DNA from: Legionella sp.
Lineage (GTDB): Bacteria > Pseudomonadota > Gammaproteobacteria > Legionellales > Legionellaceae
Reading direction: 5' to 3'
Assembly (NCBI GenBank): GCA_013697625.1
Contig: JACCWN010000002.1
Span: 1 to 52,331 of the forward strand
DNA: 52,331 nucleotides
Of this stretch, positions 27,542 through 35,570 are shown piece by piece; the stretch's first letter is position 1; each line of letters begins with the position of its first letter. The translations under genes and the position numbers were made by a program. A model generated the notes under the pieces. That model searched no databases. It was given only the letters and a program-made list of their open reading frames with translations, and was not told where the DNA came from.

Positions 27542-27831
27542 CTGTCACCCCGGAATTTAGCACGACTCCGAGCTTTGCGAGGCTAGTCGAACTTAATGTC
27601 CGGGAACCATTTTTGCATATATCAACAGGGAAAAATTAGCCTAAGAATTAAGTAACTAAGACAGGCAATGTAAATAAAAAGCCACCTACACTGGAATTAT
27701 TCGCAATCTATCTGATATTTAATATGTCTAATCCACATCAATGGCACCGTACCAACGAAAATAGATCCCGGACATTAAACGAGACTAGCCTCGCAAAGCT
27801 CGGCAAATCGCGCTAAATTCCGGGATGACAG
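27542..27831. repeat. Large inverted repeat with CCGGAATTTAG/CTAAATTCCGG ends
   Basis: The left arm, CTGTCACCCCGGAATTTAGC followed by CGAGCTTTGCGAGGCTAGTC and AATGTCCGGGA (27542-27604), is matched as inverted complement by GATCCCGGACATT, GACTAGCCTCGCAAAGCTCG and GCTAAATTCCGGGATGACAG (about 27767-27831). Each arm is itself a hairpin. The centre of about 160 bases is AT-rich. It is the stand-alone version of the module nested in the elements at 320 and 10810. The remainder of 27383-27996 shows no gene. Confidence 0.8.
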
Positions 27832-27951
27832 CCATTTAGATAAAACAACGGGATTAGAAAAAAAGGCAGTAATAACTTAAACAGCTGTAATATTTAATAA
27901 AGCTAGAATTTGAAACTGTACATATTTTGCTTTAGATATACTATAATACAA

Positions 27952-27957
27952 CAAATA
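27952..27957 (+). promoter_or_regulatory. -10 box upstream of the cysteine-rich peptide
   Basis: TATAAT, a perfect -10 hexamer, lies 40 bases before the ATG at 27997, with a weak TTGCTT (27927-27932) 19 bases further up. This is the best promoter candidate for the small secreted protein. Confidence 0.4.
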
Positions 27958-27996
27958 ATGCTGAACTTAACAAAAAAAATTTGCAAGGAGAATGAT

Positions 27997-28260
27997 ATGA
28001 GTAAAGTTAAAACAACGTCTACATTGGTATTAGCATTCACTCTGAATTTTTTAATATTATTTGTATCACCAGTGTGGAGTATAGATGAAAAAGGTATATG
28101 TAGTGGTCCTTTTTGCATGTGTAGGAGCGATTTATTGGGTGATTCTTGTTATAGCAGCATAGGAGCATGCACCTTTCAATCAGTTAAAACGGATTGTGAC
28201 ACTTATTGCCATAATAATTTTGAACCAGATAGTACTATTGATGGATGTAAACCCAAATAG
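27997..28260 (+). CDS. Small secreted cysteine-rich protein
   Basis: 87 residues from ATG 27997, preceded by AAGGAG at six bases; an in-frame ATG further up at 27910 has no such site. The signal peptide MSKVKTTSTLVLAF then TLNFLILFVSPVWS is cut near residue 28. The mature chain of about 59 residues has eight cysteines (35, 40, 42, 51, 58, 67, 71, 84), an even number with the spacing of a disulfide-knotted peptide, and is acidic. I do not recognise the family. Export by Sec to the periplasm, and possibly onward by the type II system encoded in this window, is inference. It is flanked by repeats and has no operon partner. Confidence 0.75.
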   Translation: MSKVKTTSTLVLAFTLNFLILFVSPVWSIDEKGICSGPFCMCRSDLLGDSCYSSIGACTFQSVKTDCDTYCHNNFEPDSTIDGCKPK

Positions 28261-28346
28261 TGAATAAAATCACAATAATAATAACTGCATTAATGCAGAG
28301 GTCTTAACATTGTTTCTAGTAAAGTGGTGTAGATGAGTCAAAACTG

Positions 28347-28398
28347 CAGAGGGACAGCATGATATAAATTCTATGTCAAAGTTTATTATGCTCCTCTG
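28347..28398. other. Imperfect hairpin, possible terminator or small RNA
   Basis: CAGAGGGACAGCATGATA and TATTATGCTCCTCTG are inverted complements with a bulge and a loop of about 18 bases. It lies in the gap between the converging cysteine-rich gene and rluB. There is no U-tract, so a classical terminator is doubtful. Confidence 0.3.
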
Positions 28399-28498
28399 GT
28401 TTCACTTAAAAGTGTTAACTTAGTTGAACTTTAAATACTGCACATCACTCCCAAGATTACCTTAGACATCATCGAAGGTATATTTACAGATTGAGTTT

Positions 28499-29233
28499 CT
28501 ACCTTAATGAAGCCAAAAACTCCGAAACCTGTTTCGGAGTTAATTCATAAGATTGTCCACGCACTAAAAATCTAGGCATGGTTAAGATTCCATAACGTAC
28601 GCGTATCAAACGACTTACTTCCATACCTTGGGATTCCCACAAGCGCCTGACTTCGCGATTTCTGCCTTCATTCAAAGTCACATGATACCAACTATTAGAG
28701 CCTTCACCACCTCGAAATTCTATGCGTGAAAATTTGGCCATGCCATCATCAAGCTCTACACCTTTTTCTAATATTTTAATCATCTCTGGACTGACTCGTC
28801 CATGGATACGAACTGCGTACTCCCGTTCCAATCCATACTTTGGATGCATCAATTGATTGGCCAACTCTCCGTTGTTGGTAAAAATCAGCAACCCCGAGGT
28901 ATTCAAATCCAACCGTCCAACTTGAATCCAACGGCCCTGTTTTAAATGCGGTAAATTGTCAAACACAGTGGCATCAAACTTAGGGTCATGTCTGCTAGAT
29001 ATTTCACCAACTGGTTTATGGTATAATAAAATACGAACATTTTGTTTAACTTTCAAAGGATTGCTGATAGGCTTTCCTTTCACCGTGATTTTATCCTCAG
29101 CACTTGCACTATCCCCCAAGGTAACGGGCTTGCCGTTCACACAAACCCAGCCACTGGCTATCCAACGCTCCATCTCTCGACGGGAACCTAAACCGGCCTG
29201 ACTCAATATCTTTTGTAATCGTTCTGTGCTCAT
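28499..29233 (-). CDS. rluB: 23S rRNA pseudouridine synthase (RluB type)
   Basis: About 244 residues from ATG 29233 (MSTERLQKILSQAGLGSRREM), chosen over an in-frame start at 29263 because GGAA precedes it and the S4 domain begins there. N-terminal S4 RNA-binding domain (about 1-60), then the RsuA-family synthase domain with catalytic Asp in GRLDLNTSGLLIFTNNG, and the LNEGRNREVRRLWES motif. It modifies U2605 of 23S rRNA in E. coli. It is downstream of scpA-scpB on the same strand, a conserved gammaproteobacterial arrangement. Confidence 0.93.
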   Translation of the reverse strand: MSTERLQKILSQAGLGSRREMERWIASGWVCVNGKPVTLGDSASAEDKITVKGKPISNPLKVKQNVRILLYHKPVGEISSRHDPKFDATVFDNLPHLKQGRWIQVGRLDLNTSGLLIFTNNGELANQLMHPKYGLEREYAVRIHGRVSPEMIKILEKGVELDDGMAKFSRIEFRGGEGSNSWYHVTLNEGRNREVRRLWESQGMEVSRLIRVRYGILTMPRFLVRGQSYELTPKQVSEFLASLR

Positions 29234-29279
29234 AATATCATTCCAAATGCAAATCGGGCTCAATAACCAAAGTATCTTT

Positions 29280-29307
29280 CAATTCTAAAGACGCAATTCT
29301 AAAGACG
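29280..29307. repeat. 14-bp perfect tandem duplication at the scpB stop
   Basis: CAATTCTAAAGACG occurs twice in direct tandem. On the minus strand this repeats the codons at the very end of scpB (SLELRL-stop), so the duplication shifted the reading frame end and gave the present C-terminal tail. It looks like a recent slippage event with no functional effect. Confidence 0.8.
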
Positions 29308-29806
29308 GCAGTTCGTTTAATTGACATAGATTAAAATAATTTAAAAACTCTTTACTGGTACAATAAATTGCAGGTTTTCCGGGAACGTCTTTGTACCCTG
29401 CAATTTCAATCCACTCTCTTTCCATCAAAGTTTTAATGATTTGACTTGAAACCGCAACCCCACGGATATCCTCTATGTCGCTGCGAGTTACAGGTTGCTT
29501 ATAAGCGATTATAGCCAAAATTTCAAGGAGGGCGCGTGAATATTTAACTGGTTTATCGGCATGTAATCGAGCAATCCAAGGTGCATATTCCTTTTTAGTC
29601 TGTACAACATAGCCCTCAGCTACCTCTATAAGTTCACAGGGGCGTATACTGTATTCAGATTTTAAGACAAGCAGTAGGGATTTTAATTGTTTAAGATCCG
29701 GTTTGTGTTCTTCAGAAAACACAAGCCTCATTTTTTCAAGAGATAAGGGTCCCTGATGACTTAACAAGAGGGCTTCAATGATTTGTTTTAACTCAAGGTC
29801 ATTCAT
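29285..29806 (-). CDS. scpB: Segregation and condensation protein B
   Basis: 173 residues, two winged-helix domains; dimerises and binds ScpA in the SMC condensin complex. Family features: IIEALLLSHQGPLSLEKM at the N-terminus, ALLEILAIIAYKQPVTRSDIEDIRGV at about 92-117, then GRPxxY-like PGKPAIYCTSKEFL. It begins one base after the scpA stop, so it is coupled to scpA. The smc gene is not in the window. The last residues are shaped by a 14-base tandem duplication. Confidence 0.95.
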   Translation of the reverse strand: MNDLELKQIIEALLLSHQGPLSLEKMRLVFSEEHKPDLKQLKSLLLVLKSEYSIRPCELIEVAEGYVVQTKKEYAPWIARLHADKPVKYSRALLEILAIIAYKQPVTRSDIEDIRGVAVSSQIIKTLMEREWIEIAGYKDVPGKPAIYCTSKEFLNYFNLCQLNELPSLELRL

Positions 29807-29807
29807 A

Positions 29808-30608
29808 TCATAAAGCCCTGATATAAATAATTGAAAAAGGTTGGGTTTGACTAATACTTATCAATTCTTGTCTTGCCAATTCAAGTATGGCTAAAAAGGC
29901 TACGATAAGCCCTGCACGCCCTTCGTGAACAGAAAATAATTGCTTCAATTCAAGATGCTCCTGCGCTTGTAACTGTAATAAAATCTTACACATGCGATCA
30001 CGAACTGAGAGATTTTCTCGAGAAATTTCATGATGAACAAAACAATCCTCTTTCTGTAACAGCGTTTTCATTGCATCTATCAAATCCATCAGGTTGACAT
30101 CAGGATGGTTTTTTACTAAGGTGACATCTGAAGAAGAAAGGTATACTAAAAAAGTATCGCGTTCTCTTCTTGGTAAACAATCAAGCTCAAGTGCCGCTTG
30201 CTTCATTTCTTCATAGGCCTGTAGACGCCTCACCAAATCCATTCTTGGGTCAATGTCGGTTTCTTCGTCTTTATCAACACGAATGGGCAATAATAATTTA
30301 GATTTAATTTCAGCTAATACAGTGGCCATCAATAAATAATCTGCAGCCAACTCTAGTTTATAATCTTTTGATTCGAACAAAAACCCAATATACTGCAAAT
30401 ATTGCTTTGTTATTGACATAATGGGGATGTCTAATATATCAATATTTTGTTTGCGTATTAAATACAACAACAAGTCCAAAGGTCCACTGAAGGATTCTAA
30501 AAGTACTTCTAAAGCATCTGGTGGAATGAACAGATCATCTGGAATCTGCGTATATTCTTTACCATAGACGACAGCACTAAGTTCGGACTTAGTAGCCAGG
30601 GTGCTCAT
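29808..30608 (-). CDS. scpA: Segregation and condensation protein A
   Basis: 266 residues, kleisin subunit that bridges SMC heads. Signature: LLESFSGPLDLLLYLIRKQNIDILDIPI near residues 36-63, followed by the ADYLLMATVLAEIKSKLLLP segment, and a C-terminal winged-helix that caps SMC. Starts one base after the trpS stop. Together trpS-scpA-scpB-rluB form a tight minus-strand operon. Confidence 0.95.
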   Translation of the reverse strand: MSTLATKSELSAVVYGKEYTQIPDDLFIPPDALEVLLESFSGPLDLLLYLIRKQNIDILDIPIMSITKQYLQYIGFLFESKDYKLELAADYLLMATVLAEIKSKLLLPIRVDKDEETDIDPRMDLVRRLQAYEEMKQAALELDCLPRRERDTFLVYLSSSDVTLVKNHPDVNLMDLIDAMKTLLQKEDCFVHHEISRENLSVRDRMCKILLQLQAQEHLELKQLFSVHEGRAGLIVAFLAILELARQELISISQTQPFSIIYIRAL

Positions 30609-30609
30609 C

Positions 30610-31824
30610 TCAATAATCTAATCCCATAACTTCTTTCACCAAGTTTAAGGTTTTGATTGCTTCGGTTCGAGCATCTTCAGAGCCTTCTGATACAATCCGT
30701 TTGACAGAGCCTAAATCATTTTCATAATCAATAATGGAGGATTGAATGGGCTTAAGTTCTTGATTGATAGCATCAATCACTGGTCTCTTACAATCGATAC
30801 AGCCTATACCCGCACTACGACAGCCTATTTGCACCCAATTTTTAACTTCCTCATTGGAATAAATTTTATGAAATTGCCAGACAGGACATTTTTCAGGATC
30901 ACCTGGATCTGTGCGTTTTACTCGTGCGGGATCCGTAGGCATGGTAAGTACTTTTTTCTCCACAACTTCCGGAGACTCTCTTAAGGTGATTGTATTATGG
31001 TAGGATTTAGACATTTTCTGACCATCTATACCCGGCATCTTGGCATGTTCGGTCAATAAAGCCTGTGGTTCAGATAAGATTATTTTTCCAGACCCTTCCA
31101 AATATCCCAACAAACGCTCTTTATCACCCATTGATAAATTTGTTTGATCTTGTAACAAAGCTTGAGCCGTTTGAATTGATTCATGCACACCACGCTCTTG
31201 AAACTGTTTACGCAAATTGCTATAAATATTGCCGTGCTTTTTTCCCATCTTTTTAATAGCTTCTTCTGCCAACTCTTCAAAATTAGCCTCTTTACCATAA
31301 AGATGATTGAATCGACGAGACACTTCACGTATCAATTCAATATGAGCCACTTGATCTTCACCCACCGGCACATAATCTGCGTGATATAACAACACATCGG
31401 CACTTTGTAATAATGGATACCCTAAAAATCCATAGGTATCTAGTTCTTTATCTTTTATTTTATCCTGTTGATCCTTAAAACTTGGCACACGTTCTAACCA
31501 GCCTAAGGGCGTTATCATAGATAATAATAAATGTAATTCTGCATGCTCAGGAACCCAAGATTGGATGAATAAACAAGCCAAACCAGGATTCATGCCACAA
31601 GCCAACCAATCTATCAACATGTCCCAAAGATGATTTTCAATCAATCCAGGATTTTCATATTGCGTAGTTAATCCATGCCAATCAGCTGCAAAAAAGAAAC
31701 AATCATATTGATGCTGTAATTTAACCCAATTTTTCAATACGCCATGATAATGTCCAAGGTGTAACCTTCCACTCACACGCATCCCTGAAACAACCCGTTT
31801 GTTGGAAGTAAATAATGCTGACAT
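30610..31824 (-). CDS. trpS: Tryptophanyl-tRNA synthetase
   Basis: 404 residues from ATG 31824, preceded by AGAGG with a six-base spacer; a TTG one codon upstream is less likely. Charges tRNA-Trp. Class Ic synthetase with HIGH-like GRLHLGHYHG near residue 20 and KMSKS in GQKMSKSYHN near 275. It is longer than the classical form of about 330 residues and has the C-terminal CIDCKRPVIDAINQEL segment of the longer proteobacterial type. It is the first of four coupled genes. A mosaic palindrome separates it from yciO upstream. Confidence 0.95.
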   Translation of the reverse strand: MSALFTSNKRVVSGMRVSGRLHLGHYHGVLKNWVKLQHQYDCFFFAADWHGLTTQYENPGLIENHLWDMLIDWLACGMNPGLACLFIQSWVPEHAELHLLLSMITPLGWLERVPSFKDQQDKIKDKELDTYGFLGYPLLQSADVLLYHADYVPVGEDQVAHIELIREVSRRFNHLYGKEANFEELAEEAIKKMGKKHGNIYSNLRKQFQERGVHESIQTAQALLQDQTNLSMGDKERLLGYLEGSGKIILSEPQALLTEHAKMPGIDGQKMSKSYHNTITLRESPEVVEKKVLTMPTDPARVKRTDPGDPEKCPVWQFHKIYSNEEVKNWVQIGCRSAGIGCIDCKRPVIDAINQELKPIQSSIIDYENDLGSVKRIVSEGSEDARTEAIKTLNLVKEVMGLDY

Positions 31825-31902
31825 CAATAACCTCTTCTTTAGTTTTAATTGTAAGTCTTACTTAAATATGCAATTTGAGAATTTTCGCCATTAGTATTCA
31901 TA

Positions 31903-32010
31903 ACCAGTCGCTGGCTCGTAATTGATTTTTACCCAGTCCCGACGTCCCTCGGCGTGTCCGCGGGACGTCGGACTAAGAGGTAAAATGAGTTTCTCGCCAG
32001 CGACTAATTA
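31903..32010. repeat. Mosaic palindromic element, short copy 5
   Basis: The ends are ACCAGTCGCTGGCTCGTAAT at the left and GAGAAACTC...CGCCAGCGACTAATTA at the right. The inner arms GTCCCGACGTCC and GGGACGTCGGAC form a strong GC-rich stem around CTCGGCGTGTCCGC. This is the minimal version of the family, without the inner CCGGAATTTAG module. It lies 30 bases after the yciO stop and interrupts what is elsewhere a conserved gene neighbourhood (PHP, yciO, trpS, scpA, scpB, rluB). Confidence 0.8.
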
Positions 32011-32040
32011 TTTTAAATCATAAAAAAATAGGTGTATCTA

Positions 32041-32661
32041 TCATCTAAAAGGTTCAGGATCACCCTTCCCTTCTCTTAAAATCACAGGCACATTGCCTGT
32101 TAAATCTATAACTGTAGTGGGATCATTGCCACAATTTCCGCCGTCTAGTATTAAATCAACTTGTGAACCCAGTAGATCTCTTATTGCTTCAGGTTCACTT
32201 AAAGGCAGCTTTGCATTTGGCAAGATTAAAGTACAACTCATCAATGGCGCATCAAGATGTTCTAATAGGGCTAAAGTAATGCGATTATCTGGAACCCGCA
32301 AGCCTAAGGTTTTGCGCTTAGGATGAAGCATTAGTCGTGGTACTAAATGACTTGCATTGAGAATAAAAGTATAAGCACCTGGGGTATAGGTTTTTAGCAG
32401 CCGAAAAACAGGATTAGAAACTTTAGCATAGGTGCCAAGCTCAGATAGGTCACGGCATACCAAAGTCATGTTATGATGTTTATCCAATTGTCTTAAACGT
32501 CTGATGCGTTCTAAAGCACTCTTGTTTCCCAAACTACAACCCAAAGCATATCCAGAATCTGTGGGATAGACAATTAATCCACCCTCTTCTATTATGGACA
32601 CGGCCTTTCTCAACAAACGAGCTTCAGGATTATCAGGATGAAGTGCAAAAACCTGACTCAT
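32041..32661 (-). CDS. yciO: YciO-type L-threonylcarbamoyladenylate synthase-like protein
   Basis: 206 residues, Sua5/YrdC/YciO fold. Motifs: GGLIVYPTDSGYALGCSLGN (residues about 27-46), the RIRRLRQLDKHHNMTLVC segment and PGAYTFIL, and C-terminal GNDPTTVIDLTG. The YciO branch is related to the tRNA t6A enzyme TsaC but its own role is less certain. GGGGA precedes the ATG at a good distance. It follows the PHP gene by 13 bases on the same strand. Confidence 0.92.
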   Translation of the reverse strand: MSQVFALHPDNPEARLLRKAVSIIEEGGLIVYPTDSGYALGCSLGNKSALERIRRLRQLDKHHNMTLVCRDLSELGTYAKVSNPVFRLLKTYTPGAYTFILNASHLVPRLMLHPKRKTLGLRVPDNRITLALLEHLDAPLMSCTLILPNAKLPLSEPEAIRDLLGSQVDLILDGGNCGNDPTTVIDLTGNVPVILREGKGDPEPFR

Positions 32662-32674
32662 ATAAAGTCCCCTT

Positions 32675-33499
32675 TTAAATATTCCATTGCTGCCATATTG
32701 GCGTACAGTTTACTGGGAGTTGCTGCTGACCCCCAAGTTTTACACGGGTAGGTGCTGTCCCATGGAAATCTGATCCAGAAGAGGCTAACAAATTGAAACG
32801 CAAACAAACGCCAGCCATTTCATTAATTTGTGTGGTGTTTAAGTCGCCTGAGACCACCTCAATTCCAGCACCACCAGCCTCTTTAAAATCTTTAATTAAC
32901 TCATGCAATTTAGAGCGCGTCAATCCATATTTTAAAGGATGGGCAATCACTGCCTGGCCCCCTGCTTCCACAATGCCTTCAACTGCTTCTTGCACACTTA
33001 TCCAGGATGTAGGCACATAGGCAATTTTGCCTCGACCTAAAAATTGGCTAAAAGCTGCCTGCATCTCTCTAACCTTACCTTCTTTGACTAAAATTTTTGC
33101 AAAATGAGGCCGCCCAATCCGCTCATGCCCAGCCAATTCACAAGCCTTAGCATAAGCATCAGTCACCCCCACCCTATTTAATAAGGCCCCGATGTCTTTA
33201 GCCCGTTGTATGCGACTTAAATTTTGACCAGCAATCAAGGCCTCAAAGGCTGGACTAACCCGAAATTGATATCCTAAAATATGTATATCATGTTTTTTCC
33301 AACGCGTACTTAATTCAACACCTGGAATGATTTTAATAGATGTGTTGGCTGCAGCCTGTTTTAATTGTTGGAAGCCCGCCAAAGTATCATGATCGGTTAA
33401 GGAAAGGCATGTTAGCTTTTGTTTCTGAGCAATTGCGAACAAGTCTTGAGGACTCAAAACGCCATCAGAAAAGTGACTATGACAATGGAGATCAATCAT
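32675..33499 (-). CDS. rnm: PHP-domain phosphoesterase (RNase AM / YciV type)
   Basis: 274 residues. PHP metal-dependent fold: MIDLHCHSHFSDG at the N-terminus gives the first metal ligands, SLTDHDTLAGF the next, PGVELSTRW the Glu, VIAHPLKYG and the C-terminal SGSDFHG the rest. In E. coli the orthologue (YciV, RNase AM) acts on short 5'-phosphorylated RNA and rRNA 5' ends and on 3',5'-bisphosphonucleotides. Gene order with yciO supports orthology. It is divergent from ybeY. Confidence 0.9.
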   Translation of the reverse strand: MIDLHCHSHFSDGVLSPQDLFAIAQKQKLTCLSLTDHDTLAGFQQLKQAAANTSIKIIPGVELSTRWKKHDIHILGYQFRVSPAFEALIAGQNLSRIQRAKDIGALLNRVGVTDAYAKACELAGHERIGRPHFAKILVKEGKVREMQAAFSQFLGRGKIAYVPTSWISVQEAVEGIVEAGGQAVIAHPLKYGLTRSKLHELIKDFKEAGGAGIEVVSGDLNTTQINEMAGVCLRFNLLASSGSDFHGTAPTRVKLGGQQQLPVNCTPIWQQWNI

Positions 33500-33581
33500 G
33501 GATTTATGTTATCATAAAATCAATTATTATAGCATATGGATTAAAAATTAGTTCCTCTACTTAGGATCAAATAAAAGAAAT

Positions 33582-34058
33582 ATGAATTATCACATAGACA
33601 TTCAAAACGTAAGTAATAAACGTTTACCATTAACACACAGCGCACTTCACAATCTTGCAGCCTTAGCACTTCGAGACCAAAAAAAACAAGCCGAATTAAC
33701 CATTCGTTTGGTAAGGGCTGAGGAAATGACAGCCCTTAACAACCAATACAGACAAAAAAACAAAGTCACCAATGTTTTGGCCTTTCCAAGTTCACTACCA
33801 GAGTGTATTGAGCTTGAGACTCCTTTTTTAGGAGACATAGTCATTTGTCCGGAAGTACTTCGTACCGAAAGCAAACACCTTCATAAAGTCTTAAAAGCAC
33901 ATTGGGCTTTGATTGTAATCCATGGTGTATTACATTTACTAGGCTATGATCATATTAATACCGCAGATGCTGACAAGATGCAGACAATTGAGATAGGATT
34001 ATTAGCTGAACTTGGTTTTGAAAGCCCCTATGACACTGAGGATAATACATTTGAATAA
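33582..34058 (+). CDS. ybeY: Endoribonuclease / rRNA maturation factor YbeY
   Basis: 158 residues. Single-domain metallo-endoribonuclease involved in 16S rRNA 3' processing. The zinc motif HGVLHLLGYDH (His114, His118, His124) is complete, as are the NKVTNVLAFP and FLGDIVIC segments. It opens a run of nine closely spaced plus-strand genes ending at 41218. The partner phoH (ybeZ), usual upstream, is absent here; the divergent PHP gene is there instead. Confidence 0.96.
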   Translation: MNYHIDIQNVSNKRLPLTHSALHNLAALALRDQKKQAELTIRLVRAEEMTALNNQYRQKNKVTNVLAFPSSLPECIELETPFLGDIVICPEVLRTESKHLHKVLKAHWALIVIHGVLHLLGYDHINTADADKMQTIEIGLLAELGFESPYDTEDNTFE

Positions 34059-34893
34059 AGAGGACGATGGCAGCTCATGGTTTAGTCGCTTAAAGCAATT
34101 TCTTCAAGGTGAACCCAACAGTCTAGAAGAGCTGGTCAATTTATTACGAGACGCACAGATTCGATCTTTAATCAATTCAGAGACCCTTTCTATGATAGAG
34201 GGCGCCATTTTGTTTTCAAAAATGCGGGCACGAGAAATCATGTTGCCTAAAAATCAAATGGTTTGTCTTAATCACAATGACGATTATACCAAAATCATAA
34301 ATACCGTAACCAGCAGTGGTCATTCACGTTTTCCAGTAACCGGTGAGCATCCAAATGACATCATTGGTATTTTACATGCCAAAGATTTACTACCCTATCA
34401 ACAAGAACCTGCGGACTCTTTTGACTTATATGATATTTGTCGCAAAGTAACCTATGTACCCGAAAGTATGCCTTTGGATAGCTTGTTGCGCGAGTTTAGG
34501 TTTAATAAAAACCACATGGCCATTGTAGTTGATGAATATGGTGAGATAGCAGGCTTTGTTACTATTGAAGATATTATTGAACAAATCATTGGCGATATAG
34601 AAGATGAATTCGACATTGATGAAGATGCTTACATTAAAAAACATGGAGATGCCCATTATATCATCAAAGCCAATACACCCATAGATGAATTCAACGAACA
34701 ACTGCATGCAGACTTTAATGATGACAATTACGATACCATTGGAGGGATAGTGATGAATAGTTTTGGTTATTTGCCCAAGCCTGGAGAAAGCATCACCATT
34801 CTTTCTTTTGAATTCAAAATCATCAATGCTGATGCCAGAAGAATCAATCTTATGGAATGCTTTGATAGACGAATACAAGGTCAAAAAGCATGA
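34051..34893 (+). CDS. corC: CorC / YbeX family CBS-domain protein
   Basis: 280 residues. I chose TTG 34051, with GAGGA eight bases before, overlapping the ybeY stop by eight bases. An ATG at 34030 is the alternative and would add seven residues. Order: short lead (SSWFSRLKQFLQGEPNSLEEL), two CBS domains (about 55-185, with REIMLPKNQMV and GHSRFPVTGEH), then the CorC_HlyC transporter-associated domain (about 200-275, FNDDNYDTIGGIVMNSFG). Linked to magnesium/cobalt efflux and ribosome-related functions in E. coli. ATGA overlap with cpxR. Confidence 0.92.
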   Translation: MNKEDDGSSWFSRLKQFLQGEPNSLEELVNLLRDAQIRSLINSETLSMIEGAILFSKMRAREIMLPKNQMVCLNHNDDYTKIINTVTSSGHSRFPVTGEHPNDIIGILHAKDLLPYQQEPADSFDLYDICRKVTYVPESMPLDSLLREFRFNKNHMAIVVDEYGEIAGFVTIEDIIEQIIGDIEDEFDIDEDAYIKKHGDAHYIIKANTPIDEFNEQLHADFNDDNYDTIGGIVMNSFGYLPKPGESITILSFEFKIINADARRINLMECFDRRIQGQKA

Positions 34894-35570
34894 ACAACAA
34901 GATTCTTATAATTGATGACGATGTCGAGCTTACTGATTTATTAGCCCAATATTTAGAGCCTGAAGGTTTTGAAGTGGTCTGTGTCCACGATGGTGAACAA
35001 GGGGTAAAAAATGCCATCAATTATTCCTTTGATGCCATTGTTCTTGATGTCATGTTGCCAAAATTAAATGGATTTGAAGTGTTAAAAGCCATCAGAGAAC
35101 ATGCCCAAACCCCAGTGTTGATGTTGACCGCACGTGGTGACGATGTAGACCGTATTGTGGGATTAGAAATTGGCGCAGACGATTACCTGCCTAAACCTTG
35201 TAATCCTCGGGAATTGGTTGCACGTCTTCGCGCCATTCTCAGAAGAACCCAAAAGACCCCCCTGCAAAGACCTGTGATTAAACACCACAATGTTGTTCTT
35301 GACTGTTCCAAACGCCATGTTACCTTGGCCGGAAATTATCTTGAACTGACCAATGCAGAGTTCAATATTCTTGAGATGCTCATTAAATCGCCGGGTCAAG
35401 CTTTTTCAAAAGAAGAGCTCACAGCCTACGCTTTGGGACGAAAGTATACTCCTTACGATAGAAGCATTGATGTTCACATCAGTAATTTAAGAAACAAATT
35501 AGGTGATAATCCAGAAGGCGAACCACTGGTAAAAACAGTGCGTGGTTTTGGATATATGTTTAATGCGTAG
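34890..35570 (+). CDS. cpxR: Two-component response regulator CpxR
   Basis: 226 residues, OmpR/PhoB class. Receiver domain with acidic pocket Asp10-Asp11, phospho-acceptor Asp53 in LDVMLP, and Lys102 in YLPKP. The C-terminal winged helix carries the CpxR-typical LELTNAEFNILEMLIKSPGQ and YTPYDRSIDVHISNLRNKLG. It responds to envelope stress in enterobacteria, and in Legionella CpxR also controls dot/icm and effector genes. Starts by ATGA overlap with corC; overlaps cpxA by eight bases. Confidence 0.93.
   Translation: MNNKILIIDDDVELTDLLAQYLEPEGFEVVCVHDGEQGVKNAINYSFDAIVLDVMLPKLNGFEVLKAIREHAQTPVLMLTARGDDVDRIVGLEIGADDYLPKPCNPRELVARLRAILRRTQKTPLQRPVIKHHNVVLDCSKRHVTLAGNYLELTNAEFNILEMLIKSPGQAFSKEELTAYALGRKYTPYDRSIDVHISNLRNKLGDNPEGEPLVKTVRGFGYMFNA

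Noticed and set aside
28347..28398. Rho-independent terminator
   Set aside because: The stem is imperfect and there is no T-run on either strand after it; kept only as a low-confidence hairpin.
34426..34884. 152-codon minus-strand frame inside corC
   Set aside because: Antisense shadow of a well-supported CorC coding region.
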